From NCBI GenBank assembly GCA_025356075.1, contig JANXUT010000068.1, forward strand, positions 269,493 through 333,492: a stretch of DNA of 64,000 nt. The letters are read 5' to 3'. Below are positions 42,437 through 52,184 of the stretch, piece by piece; the stretch's first letter is position 1; every line of letters starts with the position of its first letter. Origin of the DNA: Pseudomonadota bacterium (GTDB lineage Bacteria; Pseudomonadota; Gammaproteobacteria; Steroidobacterales; Steroidobacteraceae). The notes beneath the pieces were generated by a model. That model ran no database searches, was not told the origin of the DNA, and saw only the letters and a program-made list of their open reading frames with translations. The position numbers and the translations under genes were made by a program.

Positions 42437-45220
42437 CTAGTGCGCCTCGTTCCAGTTGGCGCCGACCCCGACCTCGACCTCGAGCGGCACCTTCAGGTCC
42501 GCTGCCGCACACATCAGCGAGCGGACCCGCTCGCTGACCGCATCGACCGCAGCCTCGTCGACTTCGAGCACCAGTTCGTCGTGCACCTGCATCACGAGCG
42601 TCGCGGGCGCGCGCTCGGACTCAAGCCAGGCATCCACGCTCAGCATCGCGCGCTTGATGATGTCGGCCGCCGTGCCCTGCATCGGCGCGTTGATGGCGGC
42701 GCGCTCGGCGTACTGCTGCTGCTGCTTGTTGCGCGAGCGGATCTCGGGCAGGTAGAGGCGCCGGCCCTCGACGGTCTCGACGAACCCTTGCGCGTGCGCG
42801 AGCTTGCGCGTCTCATCCATGTAGCGGCGCACGCCCGGGTAGCGCTCGAAGTAACGCTCGATGTACTGGTTGGCGGCCGAGCGCTCGATGTTGAGGCGCT
42901 GGGCGAGCCCGAACGCCGACATGCCGTACATGAGGCCGAAGTTGATGGCCTTGGCGGCGCGCCGCTGGTCCGGCGTCACGGCGCCAGGTTCGAGGCCAAA
43001 CATCTCCGCCGCCGTCGCCTCGTGCACGTCGCGCCGCTCGGCGAAGGCCTTCAGGAGCCCCGGGTCCTCCGACAGGTGCGCCATGATCCGAAGCTCGATC
43101 TGCGAGTAGTCGGCCGCGAGCAGGCGCCGGCCGGGCGGGGCGATGAACGCCTGCCGGATGCGGCGGCCCTCGTGCGTGCGGATCGGGATGTTCTGGAGGT
43201 TGGGCTCGGTCGAGGACAGCCGGCCGGTGGCGGCGATGGCCTGGTGGTACGAGGTGTGGATCCGGCCGGTGCGGGCGTTCACCTCCTCGGGCAGCGAATC
43301 GGTGTAGGTGCCCTTCAGCTTCGCGAGGCCGCGGAAGTCGAGGATGATGCGCGGCAATGCGTGGCTCGCGGCGAGTTCCTCGAGCACGTCCTCCGCGGTC
43401 GAGGGCTGCCCGGTCGGCGTGCGGCGCACGACGGGGATCGCGAGCTTCTCGAACAGGATCTGCTGCAGCTGCTTGGGGGATTCCAGGTTGAACGGGCCGC
43501 CCGCGGCCTCGTGCGCGAGCTTCTCGAGCTCGGCGAGGCGCCGCGCGAACTCCTGGCTGAGCGCGCGCAGGAACTCGCGGTCGACCAGTACCCCGTGGCG
43601 CTCCATGCGCTGCAGCACCGGCTGCAGCGGCTGCTCGAGTTCATCGTAGAGGCGAAGGAGGCGCGGCTCGGCCTCGAGCTTCGCGCGGAGCACCGTGTGG
43701 AGCCTCAGCGTCACGTCGGCATCCTCGGCCGAGTACTCCGCTGCCGTGTCGACCGGCACCTCGTTGAAGGTGAGCTGCTTGGCACCCTTGCCCGCGACAT
43801 CCTCGAAGTGGATCGTCTGGATGCCGAGGTAATGCGCCGCCACCGAGTCCATGTCGTGGCGGGTCGCGACGCTGTTGAGGACGTAGGACTCCAGCATCGA
43901 ATCGAAGCGCACGCCCCTGAATGCAATGCCGTGGTTCTCGAGGATGTGCGTGTCGAACTTGGCGTGGTGGCCGAGCTTCGCCTTGTGCGGGTCCTCGAGG
44001 AGTGGCTTCAGCCTCTCGAGCACGGATGCGCGCGGCAGCTGGTCGGGGGCGCCGGCGTAGTCGTGCGCGAGGGGCACGTAGGCGGCGTAGCCGGGCGCGG
44101 TCGCGAAGGAGACGCCGACGATCTCGGCGGCCATGTAGTCGAGCCCGGTCGTCTCGGTGTCGAAGGCGAAGAGCTCCGCGGCGGCGAGCCGCGCGAGCCA
44201 CTCCTCGAGCGCGGGCTCGGTGACGATGGTGTCGTAGTGGCGCGGCGCCGCAACAAGCGCCGCGCGCAACGGATCCACCTCGGCATCGGCGGCGGGCGGC
44301 GAGGTCTCGCTGGCCGCCGGCACCGGCGCGCCCGCAGCGGGCCGCGGGGCTGCGCTCGCCGCTCCCGCTCCGTCGAGGGCGCGCAAGAGCGAATGGAGCT
44401 CGAGGCGCTGGTAGAGGTCCTTGAGGCGCGCGACGTCCGCCGGCCGCGCGATGAGCGCCGCGGGCTCAAGCGGCAGCTCGAGCTCGCTGTTGATCGTGGC
44501 GAGCTTCCTTGAGAGCTCGAGCTGGACCAGGTTCTCGCGCAGGCTCTCGCCGACCTTGCCTTCGATCTCCGGCGCGTGCGCGACGATCGCATCGAGCGTC
44601 TGGTAGGCGCCGAGCCACTTCGCCGCCGTCTTCGGTCCCACCTTCGGCACGCCCGGGATGTTGTCCGAGGTGTCCCCGATGAGCGCGAGGTAATCGACGA
44701 TCTGCTCGGGGTAAACGTCGAACTTGGCCTTGACGCCCGCGCGATCGAGCGTCGAGCCCGTCATCGTGTTGACGAGAGTCACCTGGCCGTCGACCAGCTG
44801 CGCCATGTCCTTGTCGCCGGTCGAGATGACGACCTGCATGCCGGCGCGGGCGCCGCGCCTGGCGAGCGTGCCGATGACATCGTCGGCCTCGACGCCGCTG
44901 ATCCTGAGGAGTGGCAACCCGAGCGCCTCGACCGCCTCGAGGAGTGGCGCGATCTGCGAGCGCAGGTCATCGGGCATCGGCGGCCGGTGCGCCTTGTAGG
45001 CCTCGAAGAGGTCATCGCGAAAGGTGCGCCCGGGAGCATCGAAGACGACCGCGAGGTGGCTGGGCTTTGCCTCCTTCAGCGACTTCTGCAGCATGTTGAT
45101 GACGCCGAGCACCGCGCCGGTGGGTTCGCCGCGCGAGTTGCTGAAGGGTGGCAGGGCGTGGAACGCCCGGTAGAGGTAGGACGATCCGTCGATCAGGTAG
45201 AGGCTCTGCGCGTCGGCCAT
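42437..45220 (-). CDS. polA: DNA polymerase I
   Basis: 927 residues with three domains. The N-terminal 5' nuclease (about 1-290) has DGSSYLYRAFHALPPF, GDKDMAQLV and GIKVGPKTA-type elements (GVPKVGPKTAAKWL). The 3'-5' exonuclease retains its ligands (FAFDTETTGLDYMAAEIVG), so proofreading is likely. The polymerase domain shows the A, B and C motifs: DYSQIELRIMAHLS, RRAAKAINFGLMYG and VMQVHDELVLE. Its leader is short, the ATG following lptM by one base, and a terminator lies within engB. Confidence 0.98.
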   Translation of the reverse strand: MADAQSLYLIDGSSYLYRAFHALPPFSNSRGEPTGAVLGVINMLQKSLKEAKPSHLAVVFDAPGRTFRDDLFEAYKAHRPPMPDDLRSQIAPLLEAVEALGLPLLRISGVEADDVIGTLARRGARAGMQVVISTGDKDMAQLVDGQVTLVNTMTGSTLDRAGVKAKFDVYPEQIVDYLALIGDTSDNIPGVPKVGPKTAAKWLGAYQTLDAIVAHAPEIEGKVGESLRENLVQLELSRKLATINSELELPLEPAALIARPADVARLKDLYQRLELHSLLRALDGAGAASAAPRPAAGAPVPAASETSPPAADAEVDPLRAALVAAPRHYDTIVTEPALEEWLARLAAAELFAFDTETTGLDYMAAEIVGVSFATAPGYAAYVPLAHDYAGAPDQLPRASVLERLKPLLEDPHKAKLGHHAKFDTHILENHGIAFRGVRFDSMLESYVLNSVATRHDMDSVAAHYLGIQTIHFEDVAGKGAKQLTFNEVPVDTAAEYSAEDADVTLRLHTVLRAKLEAEPRLLRLYDELEQPLQPVLQRMERHGVLVDREFLRALSQEFARRLAELEKLAHEAAGGPFNLESPKQLQQILFEKLAIPVVRRTPTGQPSTAEDVLEELAASHALPRIILDFRGLAKLKGTYTDSLPEEVNARTGRIHTSYHQAIAATGRLSSTEPNLQNIPIRTHEGRRIRQAFIAPPGRRLLAADYSQIELRIMAHLSEDPGLLKAFAERRDVHEATAAEMFGLEPGAVTPDQRRAAKAINFGLMYGMSAFGLAQRLNIERSAANQYIERYFERYPGVRRYMDETRKLAHAQGFVETVEGRRLYLPEIRSRNKQQQQYAERAAINAPMQGTAADIIKRAMLSVDAWLESERAPATLVMQVHDELVLEVDEAAVDAVSERVRSLMCAAADLKVPLEVEVGVGANWNEAH

Positions 45221-45221
45221 G

Positions 45222-45455
45222 TCAGCTGCGCGGTGCCGCTGGCTGGTCGCCGGCCGGATCCTTCTTCTCGTCCGCGGCCGGCTGAGCGGACGCAGCCGGT
45301 GAGGTCGGAGTGGCCTGGACGGCGGGAGTGGCGGGAGTGGCGGGAGCGGTGACCGGGGTCTTGGGCCTGGCGGGCTTGAGCACCAGCGGTCCCTTCTGGC
45401 CGCAGCCGGCGGCGAGGGCGAGGGCGAGCAGCGAGACTCGGAGCAGCGGGCGCAT
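45222..45455 (-). CDS. lptM: Small lipoprotein LptM (YifL)
   Basis: 77 residues from ATG 45455. The signal peptide ends in lipobox LAAGC, followed at once by the LptM signature GQKGPLVL; the rest is a Pro/Ala/Thr-rich disordered tail. LptM helps the outer-membrane LPS translocon LptD mature with correct disulfides. It usually lies beside lysA/dapF; here it is directly upstream of polA, one base apart, while dapF is at 18 kb. Confidence 0.8.
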   Translation of the reverse strand: MRPLLRVSLLALALAAGCGQKGPLVLKPARPKTPVTAPATPATPAVQATPTSPAASAQPAADEKKDPAGDQPAAPRS

Positions 45456-45505
45456 CTCAGGATCCCTCGGGAACGGACGCGAAGTATAGCCTCGCCGTCC
45501 GGCCA

Positions 45506-45931
45506 TCAACCGGCGCTGAGGACCGCGAGCGTGAGCGTCGAGAAGCACACGAGCGCGCCGCCGGCATCGCGGATGTCGATCTGCCACACCTGGCTGCGGC
45601 CCCCTAAGTGCAGCGGGCGCGCCGTTCCCGTGACGAGCCCGTCGCGCACGCCGCGCACGTGGTTGGCCGTGATCGACTGGCCGACGCAGCGGGACTTCGT
45701 CTGGTCGAGGCAGAGCGATCCCGCGGTGCTCCCGAGCGACTCGGCCAGCGCGACCGACGCGCCGCCGTGCAGCAGCCCGAACGGCTGGTGCGTGCGCCGG
45801 TCGACCGGCATCGTGCCCTGGAGCCAGTCATCGCCAAACGCGCTGAAGCGGATGTCGAGCTGCTCGCCGAGCGTGTTCGGCTGGATCAGCGCGAGTTGCG
45901 AAAGGTCGAAGGGCTTGAACCAGATGGCCAT
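45506..45931 (-). CDS. PaaI/YdiI-type hot-dog acyl-CoA thioesterase
   Basis: 141 residues, single hot-dog domain. HQPFGLLHGGASVALAESLG is the family active-site block, with the Glu that activates water and the HGG turn; VRGVRDGLVTGTARPLH and GALVCFSTLTLAVL are the paired strands. Close relatives hydrolyse 1,4-dihydroxy-2-naphthoyl-CoA or aryl-acyl-CoA. With a ubiquinone-type organism, a general or phenylacetyl-type thioesterase is more likely than menaquinone function. It precedes lptM-polA by 50 bases. Confidence 0.85.
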   Translation of the reverse strand: MAIWFKPFDLSQLALIQPNTLGEQLDIRFSAFGDDWLQGTMPVDRRTHQPFGLLHGGASVALAESLGSTAGSLCLDQTKSRCVGQSITANHVRGVRDGLVTGTARPLHLGGRSQVWQIDIRDAGGALVCFSTLTLAVLSAG

Positions 45932-46057
45932 GGGTTTGCGCAGCAGGAGTTAAGGAGCGGGAAGGGCCATTGTAGCGCCGCCCGCACCCGAACTTCCCGC
46001 GCGGGCCCCTGGATGGCAGAGTACGGGCGCAGCTAATGCCCAAGCCCCGGTGATCCG

Positions 46058-49000
46058 ATGCAAGCCGTTCCCGAACTCGAGGCCAAGTACAGCCGGATCT
46101 CAGGGCGCGTGTTCCTGAGTGGCACGCAGGCGCTCGTCAGGCTGCCGATGATGCAGCGCGAGCGCGACGCGGCCGCGGGCTTGAACACCGCCGGCTACGT
46201 CAGCGGCTACCGCGGCTCGCCGCTCGGCGGCTACGACCTGCAGCTGCAGGCGGCAGGCTCCCGGCTCGCCGCGGCCAACATCAAGTTCGTGCCGGGCGTG
46301 AACGAGGATCTCGCCGCGACCGCGATCTGGGGCACGCAGCAGGTGCCGCTCCTGCCGGGCGCGAAGGTCGATGGCGTGTTCGCGATCTGGTACGGCAAGG
46401 GCCCGGGCGTCGACCGCTCGGGCGACCCGATCAAGCACGCGAACCGGATGGGGACCTCGCCGCACGGCGGCGTGCTGGTCGCCTTCGGCGACGACCACCA
46501 CGGCAAGAGCTCGACGATCGCCCACCAGAGCGAGCAGGCGCTGGCGGCGAACGGGGTGCCGGTGCTCTACCCGGCCAACGTGCAGGAGTACCTCGACCTC
46601 GGCCTGCATGCCTTTGCGCTGTCGCGCGCGGCGGGCGTGTGGGTGGGCTTCAAGTGCGTGAACGAGACGGTCGAGGCGACGGCGACGGTGGAGGTTGATC
46701 CCGCGCGCGTCGTGATCCGGCCGCCCGTGGGCGTGGAGCTCCCGGCGGGTGGCGTGAACGCGCGCCTGGCCTTCGACCCGATGGGCGATGAAGTTCGGCT
46801 CACGCGGTTCAAGCTGCCGCTTGCGCAGGCCTACGTGCGCGCCAACGGCCTCGACCGGGTCACGCACGGCGAGGCGGTCGGTGCCGGCGGCCTCGGCATC
46901 ATCGCGCCCGGCAAGACCTGGCTCGACGTCGTCGCCGCGCTCGCGGCGCTCGGCCTCGATGCTCCGCGCCTCGCGGCGCTTGGCGTGAGCGTCTACAAGC
47001 CCGCGCTCATCTGGCCGCTTGAGCCTGTGGCGCTGACGCGCTTCGCGCGCGGCCGGCAGGAGGTGCTCGTGGTCGAGGAGAAGGCCGCGTTCATCGAGCC
47101 GCAGGCGGCGCACGCACTCTTCAACCTCCCCGACGGCGAGCGACCGCGCATCGTCGGCAAGACCGACGGCGCGGGCACCGGCCTCGTGCCCGCCGATGTG
47201 GTGCTCGAGCCCCTCGAGATCGCGCGCATCATCGGCGCGAGGCTACGCGCGCTAGGCCGTGCCGACGCCGCGCTCGCGGCGCGGCTCAGCTTACTCGATG
47301 AGCGACTCGCCACCGCCGGCACGCGCCGCGGGCCGGGCGGCGGCCGGACGCCTTATTTCTGTTCGGGCTGCCCGCACAACACCTCGACGAAGGTACCCAC
47401 CGGCAGCATCGCGCTCGCCGGCATCGGCTGCCACACGATGGCGCTCTACATGGATCGCTCGACGCTGCCGCCGACGCACATGGGTGGCGAGGGCATGACG
47501 TGGGCCGGTATCGCGCCGTTCTCGGCACAGGTCCACGCGTTCCAGAACCTGGGCGACGGGACGTATTTCCATTCCGGGCTCATGGCCGTGCGCGCCGCCG
47601 TCGCCTCGGAGATCAACCTTACCTACAAGCTCCTCTACAACGATGCGGTCGCGATGACCGGCGGGCAGGCGGTCGAAGGACACCTGTCGGTCGCGGAGAT
47701 CACTCACCAGCTGCGCGCCGAGCGGGTCGAGCGCATCGTCGTCGTCGCGGATGACGTGACCAAGTACGGCGCGACGCCGGGTTTCGCCGCCGACGTGACG
47801 CTGCGTCCACGCGCCGAGCTCGATCACGTGCAGCGCGAGCTGCGCGAGGTCAAGGGCGTCTCGGCGATCATCTACGACCAGGTCTGCGCCGCCGAGAAGC
47901 GCCGCCGCCGCAAACGCGGCCTGATGCCGGACCCGAGCCGCCGCGTGCTGATCAATCCGCTCGTCTGCGAGGGCTGCGGCGACTGCTCCACGCAGGCGAA
48001 CTGCGTGTCGATCCAGCCGCTCGAGACGGAGTTCGGGCGCAAGCGCGCGATCGACCAGTCGAGCTGCAATAAGGACTATTCCTGCGTGAACGGATTTTGT
48101 CCTTCGTTCGTGACGGTTGACGGCGCGGCGCTGCGCAAGCCCGCCGCGCGTGAGCTCGATGCGACCCAGGGGATCGTGCTGCCCGAGCCACCGCGGCCCG
48201 CCGCGGGCGCCGCGACGAGCCTGCTCGTGACCGGCATCGGCGGAACCGGCGTCGTCACGATCGGCGCGGTGCTCGGCATGGCGGCGCACCTCGAGGGCAA
48301 GGCGGCGAGTGTCTTCGACATGACCGGGCTCGCGCAGAAGGGCGGTGCGGTTCTCTCGCACGTCAAGATCGCCGCGCGCCCCGAGGACATCGCCTCGCCG
48401 CGCATCGGCCTCGGCGAGGCCGATGTCGTGCTCGGCTGCGATCTCATCGTGACGGCAGGTGTCGATGCGCTCAGGACCCTCGAGCGCGGCCGCACGCGTC
48501 TCGTCATCAATACGCACGTTGTGCCGACCGCGGCCTTCCAGTTGCGGCCCGACGTCGACTTCCATGCGCCCGAGATGCTGGCCGAGATCGACTCGATCGT
48601 CGGCGGTGACTCGAGCTCGCGGGTCGATGCGACCGGGATCGCGCTCAAGCTCCTCGGCGACACGCTCGGCGCCAACATGTTCGTGGTTGGCTACGCGCTG
48701 CAGCAGGGCTGGCTGCCGCTCGGCCTCGCCGCCATCGAGCAGGCGATCGACTTGAATGGCGCCGCCGTCGCCTTCAACAAGCGTGCGCTTAGCCTCGGGC
48801 GGCTCGCGGCGGCGGAGCCGGCCCGCCTCGCCACGATGCTCGGCACCGACGCCGCCCCGGCGCGGGTCGAGGAGTCCGTCGCCACGCTCGCGCACTCGCG
48901 CGAGGACTTCCTGACCGACTACCAGGACCGGGCCTACGCCGAGCGCTACCGGACGCTCGTCGATCGGGTCGTCGCGGCCGAGGCGAGCCTCAGCCCGGGA

Positions 49001-49546
49001 CGGACCGCGCTCGGCCTGGCGGTCGCGCGCTACTACTTCAAGCTGCTCGCCTACAAGGACGAGTACGAGGTCGCGCGCCTGCACTCGGGCGCCGCGTTTC
49101 GCGCGCAGCTCGAGGCGATGTTCGAGGGCAGCTACAAGCTCAAGTTCCACCTCGCGCCACCCGGGCTCGCGCGGCCGCCTCGGCCGGGTGCCGCGCCCGC
49201 CAAGCGCGAATTCGGTGGCTGGATGCTGCCGGTGTTCGGTGTGCTGGCGCGCTTCAAGTTTCTGCGCGGTACGCGCCTCGATCCGTTCGGGCTGAGTACC
49301 GAACGGCGCCTGGAGCGACGACTGATCGAGGAGTACGAGGAACTGATCGCGGAACTCTGCTCGACCCTGACGGCCGACCGCTATGAACTCGCCGTCGAGC
49401 TCGCTTCCATCCCGGAGCACATCCGCGGCTACGGTCACGTCAAGGAGCGGCACCTGGTCGCGGCGCGCAAGCTGCAAACGGAGCTCATCGCGCGCTGGCG
49501 CGCAGGGGCGCCCGGACCTGCGCCGTCACTCCGGGCGGCCGCGTGA
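46058..49546 (+). CDS. Fused indolepyruvate:ferredoxin oxidoreductase family protein
   Basis: 1162 residues, the size of the aerobic proteobacterial type. The N-terminal pyruvate-domain has YRGSPLGGYD and a phosphate site; the TPP domain has CSGCPHNTSTK, GEGMTWAG and NLGDGTYFHSG; an iron-sulfur region near residues 630-690 (LVCEGCGDCS, SSCNKDYSCVNGFCPSF) follows; the gamma-like domain holds LLVTGIGGTGVVTIGAVLG. It oxidatively decarboxylates aryl- or branched 2-oxoacids to acyl-CoA, passing electrons to ferredoxin. The final 120 residues (KREFGGWMLPVFG onward) are specific to this long form. Confidence 0.93.
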   Translation: MQAVPELEAKYSRISGRVFLSGTQALVRLPMMQRERDAAAGLNTAGYVSGYRGSPLGGYDLQLQAAGSRLAAANIKFVPGVNEDLAATAIWGTQQVPLLPGAKVDGVFAIWYGKGPGVDRSGDPIKHANRMGTSPHGGVLVAFGDDHHGKSSTIAHQSEQALAANGVPVLYPANVQEYLDLGLHAFALSRAAGVWVGFKCVNETVEATATVEVDPARVVIRPPVGVELPAGGVNARLAFDPMGDEVRLTRFKLPLAQAYVRANGLDRVTHGEAVGAGGLGIIAPGKTWLDVVAALAALGLDAPRLAALGVSVYKPALIWPLEPVALTRFARGRQEVLVVEEKAAFIEPQAAHALFNLPDGERPRIVGKTDGAGTGLVPADVVLEPLEIARIIGARLRALGRADAALAARLSLLDERLATAGTRRGPGGGRTPYFCSGCPHNTSTKVPTGSIALAGIGCHTMALYMDRSTLPPTHMGGEGMTWAGIAPFSAQVHAFQNLGDGTYFHSGLMAVRAAVASEINLTYKLLYNDAVAMTGGQAVEGHLSVAEITHQLRAERVERIVVVADDVTKYGATPGFAADVTLRPRAELDHVQRELREVKGVSAIIYDQVCAAEKRRRRKRGLMPDPSRRVLINPLVCEGCGDCSTQANCVSIQPLETEFGRKRAIDQSSCNKDYSCVNGFCPSFVTVDGAALRKPAARELDATQGIVLPEPPRPAAGAATSLLVTGIGGTGVVTIGAVLGMAAHLEGKAASVFDMTGLAQKGGAVLSHVKIAARPEDIASPRIGLGEADVVLGCDLIVTAGVDALRTLERGRTRLVINTHVVPTAAFQLRPDVDFHAPEMLAEIDSIVGGDSSSRVDATGIALKLLGDTLGANMFVVGYALQQGWLPLGLAAIEQAIDLNGAAVAFNKRALSLGRLAAAEPARLATMLGTDAAPARVEESVATLAHSREDFLTDYQDRAYAERYRTLVDRVVAAEASLSPGRTALGLAVARYYFKLLAYKDEYEVARLHSGAAFRAQLEAMFEGSYKLKFHLAPPGLARPPRPGAAPAKREFGGWMLPVFGVLARFKFLRGTRLDPFGLSTERRLERRLIEEYEELIAELCSTLTADRYELAVELASIPEHIRGYGHVKERHLVAARKLQTELIARWRAGAPGPAPSLRAAA

Positions 49547-49649
49547 GGCAATCGGCGGAACGCTCGCGGGAACCGCTCGCGCCGCGCGGGGTCCATGCTC
49601 AAGGTGGCTTGAACCCGGCGGCCCTCGCTCCCGGGACGAGGACATCGTC

Positions 49650-51092
49650 ATGATCGAGCGCAGTTGGAACCGCCGTCGCCTGCTGGCGCTGCCGCTCGCG
49701 GTGCTGCTGCTGACAGGCGCCGGCCAATGCAGCATCGGCGGTCGCGATTTCGGCGGTGGCGGAAGCTCGGACTCGAACCAGACGACGATTGCGCCGATAG
49801 CGACCTTCGGCAGCATCTTCGCCGGTGCCACCGAACACGCGACGACGAGTGCGACGATCACGCTCGACGGTGCCACTGTCGGCGAATCGCAGTTGCGTCC
49901 CGGTGAGACCGTCACGATCGCAGGCACTGTCGCCGCGGGCGGCGCGACGGGAACGGCGACCACCGCCTCGGTCAGCCACAAGCTCGTGGGTCCGCTGTCT
50001 GCCTCGGACGTGGGCTCCGGCAGCTTCACCGTGCTCGGACAGACCGTCTACGTGACCCCCGACACGAGCGTCGGACCCGGCTTCGCGGTGCCGGACGTTG
50101 CGGGCTTCACGGTCGGGACGACGCTCGTCATCGACGGCTACCGTACCTCGACCGGCTTCATCGCCTCGCGCATCGACCTGCCGATCGCCGGCCAGGCGCT
50201 GCGGGTCGCGGGCCGCGTGACGAACCTCGATGGCTTCGCGCAGAGCTTCTCGCTCGGTGGAACGACGGTTGATTTCAGCGGCGTGGCTGGCGGGCTGCCG
50301 GCGCAGCTCACCAACGGCAGCTACGCGATCGCGAGTGGCGGAAGCTTGAGCAGCGCGACCCGACTGCGGGCATCGGCCGTATCGCTCGCGACGGAATCCG
50401 CGGTCGGTGCGAGCAGCGACAACGGACTCGTCCACGGCGCCGTCACGCGCTTCGCCTCGAGCGGCGATTTCGATGTCGCCGGCCAGCCAGTCGCGACGAC
50501 CGGCCTCACGACCGTGACCAACGGCGCACTGACCGACGTCGCGCTCGACCGGGAGCTTGAGGTCACGGGCCAGTACACGGGGGCGGGCGTGCTGACCGCG
50601 ACGCGAATTGACCTCGTCCCGCCGGTGCCATTTCGGCTCGTGGGTCCCGTGCATGCGATCAACGCCTCGGGCGCCACGCTCGAGATCGCCGGCGTCACGC
50701 TCTCGACCGACCGGCGCACCCGCTGGGACGACCAGGCCGCGTCGGGACTCAAGGTATTCGGCCTCGCGCAGCTTGCGATCGGCGACTGGGTCGAGGTCCG
50801 CGGGCTCGCGAGCGGCAAGCTCGCCGCCGGCGCGCGCCTCGTCGAGCGGCGCATCCAGCCGACGCCCGCCTTTGTCGAGCTGCAGGACGTGCCGAGCGTG
50901 CTCGCGGACCCGAGCCTTACCATTGCCGGCATCGCGGTCGACACGCAGACCGCCTCGTTCACCGACGCCGCGGGTCAGTCGCTGTCGCACTCGGCGTTCT
51001 ACGCCGAGGCGACGGGACGCGTCGTCCGCGTCGCGGGCGCGTTCATCGGCGCGACGCTGACGGCGGCAACGGTGAGCCTGAGGCCCCTTTGA
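49650..51092 (+). CDS. DUF5666-domain exported repeat protein
   Basis: 480 residues from ATG 49650 with GAGG about eight bases upstream. A signal peptide (ALPLAVLLLTGAG) is followed by Gln-Cys; the Gln at -1 makes a classical lipobox doubtful. The rest is a run of about five similar beta units, each with a form like GSIFAGATE, then a strand GATVGESQLRPGETVTIAG or GLASGKLAAGARLV. These match the DUF5666 family, frequent in gammaproteobacteria and of unknown function. The neighbouring genes give no clue. Confidence 0.75.
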   Translation: MIERSWNRRRLLALPLAVLLLTGAGQCSIGGRDFGGGGSSDSNQTTIAPIATFGSIFAGATEHATTSATITLDGATVGESQLRPGETVTIAGTVAAGGATGTATTASVSHKLVGPLSASDVGSGSFTVLGQTVYVTPDTSVGPGFAVPDVAGFTVGTTLVIDGYRTSTGFIASRIDLPIAGQALRVAGRVTNLDGFAQSFSLGGTTVDFSGVAGGLPAQLTNGSYAIASGGSLSSATRLRASAVSLATESAVGASSDNGLVHGAVTRFASSGDFDVAGQPVATTGLTTVTNGALTDVALDRELEVTGQYTGAGVLTATRIDLVPPVPFRLVGPVHAINASGATLEIAGVTLSTDRRTRWDDQAASGLKVFGLAQLAIGDWVEVRGLASGKLAAGARLVERRIQPTPAFVELQDVPSVLADPSLTIAGIAVDTQTASFTDAAGQSLSHSAFYAEATGRVVRVAGAFIGATLTAATVSLRPL

Positions 51093-51098
51093 CGCATC

Positions 51099-51737
51099 GT
51101 GGCCGTCGCGCTGCGCCGGTCGCCTCGGATGCCGCCGCGTAGCAGTCGCGCACGGGCAGCGCGAGCGCCGGCGTTGGCAGCCGCCGCGCGGCCGCAGCGA
51201 CCTCACGCCGACGCATCGAATGCGCAACTGAAGCAGAGCTTCGCGGCTGCGCTTGAGGCGCGCGATGGCCTCGCCGGTGCCGAGTGCATCCACGAGCTGT
51301 GCCTGCGCGGCGAGATGACGCTCAACATCGAGCGCTTGCTGGCGCTCCTTTGGCAGCACGCACCGGACTCGATCCCCGAGTGGTTGCCGATGCGTGCCAT
51401 CGAATGGCTGCCACTCGCGTATGAGGTCGCAGGACTTTGCCGGGCGACCGCGAAGGGGCGGTCGAACATCTACCTGGTGCTCCTCGACTACGCCGACAGC
51501 GACCGGGGTCCGCATGGCCTCTACGTCGGCATGACGAACTACCGCGCGGCCGAGCGCTTCGACCAGCACAAGGCCGGCATCCGCGCATCCGGCAGCGTGC
51601 TCAAGCGCGGGCTCGAGGTGCTGACCGGGCCGGTCGCCCACCTGCAGCGGATCTCGCGGGCCGAGGCCGAGCGCATCGAGGCGGAACTGGCCCAGGCGCT
51701 GCGCGCGCGCGGCTTGCTGGTCCAGGGCGGGCACTGA
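51099..51737 (+). CDS. GIY-YIG-like nuclease-domain protein
   Basis: 212 residues from a GTG at 51099; ATG 51129 is an alternative. The first about 110 residues are Arg/Ala-rich and uncharacterised. The rest resembles a GIY-YIG fold: NIYLVLLDY (GIY-like), HGLYVGMTNY (YIG-like), RFDQHKAG with the conserved Arg and His, and a helix EAERIEAELAQALRARG with a candidate catalytic Glu. The spacing between the first two motifs is longer than usual. It could be a nuclease or a non-catalytic relative; no partner methylase is present. Confidence 0.55.
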   Translation: MAVALRRSPRMPPRSSRARAARAPALAAAARPQRPHADASNAQLKQSFAAALEARDGLAGAECIHELCLRGEMTLNIERLLALLWQHAPDSIPEWLPMRAIEWLPLAYEVAGLCRATAKGRSNIYLVLLDYADSDRGPHGLYVGMTNYRAAERFDQHKAGIRASGSVLKRGLEVLTGPVAHLQRISRAEAERIEAELAQALRARGLLVQGGH

Positions 51738-51800
51738 GATGGGTCCTTCGGTCGCGGGGCCCGTGCCCGCCTGCCGGCCGGTCCGGCCCGGGAGCGTGAC

Positions 51801-52100
51801 ATGAAGCGAAAGGACCCGAAGCCCCTGACCCCCGGCATGCTTCCCGCCGACATCGACGCGCTCTACGGACTCGAGCCGGTGTTTGAGCCGGCGGCCGCCG
51901 CGGCGAAGGCGGGGCTTGGCGAGTTCGTGGTGATCGAGTGCCCGTACTGCGCCGAGTGCTACGAGACCCCGATCGACCTGACGGCGGGCTCGGCCAGCCT
52001 GATCGAGGATTGCCAGGTCTGCTGCCAGCCGATCGAGATCGAGACGCGGATCGGCGCGGACGGCGGACTCGAATCATTGACGGTTCGTAGGCTCGACTAG
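51801..52100 (+). CDS. CPXCG-motif cysteine-rich protein
   Basis: 99 residues. The C-terminal half has the family zinc ribbon: IECPYCAECYETPIDL and EDCQVCCQPIEI give two CxxC pairs. The N-terminal half is low in conserved features. Families of this kind are short, common in gammaproteobacteria and of unknown function. It starts 63 bases after the GIY-YIG-like gene. Confidence 0.82.
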   Translation: MKRKDPKPLTPGMLPADIDALYGLEPVFEPAAAAAKAGLGEFVVIECPYCAECYETPIDLTAGSASLIEDCQVCCQPIEIETRIGADGGLESLTVRRLD

Positions 52101-52184
52101 CAGGAGTAGGTGTTCCGGGGACGGCGAGGCGCCACCTGGATGAAAGCGCTGGCAAGTGGCGACGCTCGCACCGAAAATAGCGGC

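Noticed and set aside
42341..44512. A 723-codon plus-strand open frame
   Set aside because: It is antisense to polA, which has all domains; no recognisable protein features.
45957..46000. Inverted repeat GCGGGAAG / CTTCCCGC upstream of the oxidoreductase gene
   Set aside because: Arms are only eight bases, 28 bases apart, and such GC repeats are expected by chance here.
47291..49477. A 728-codon minus-strand open frame
   Set aside because: It lies wholly antisense to the indolepyruvate oxidoreductase, whose domains are intact; composition is that of a GC shadow.
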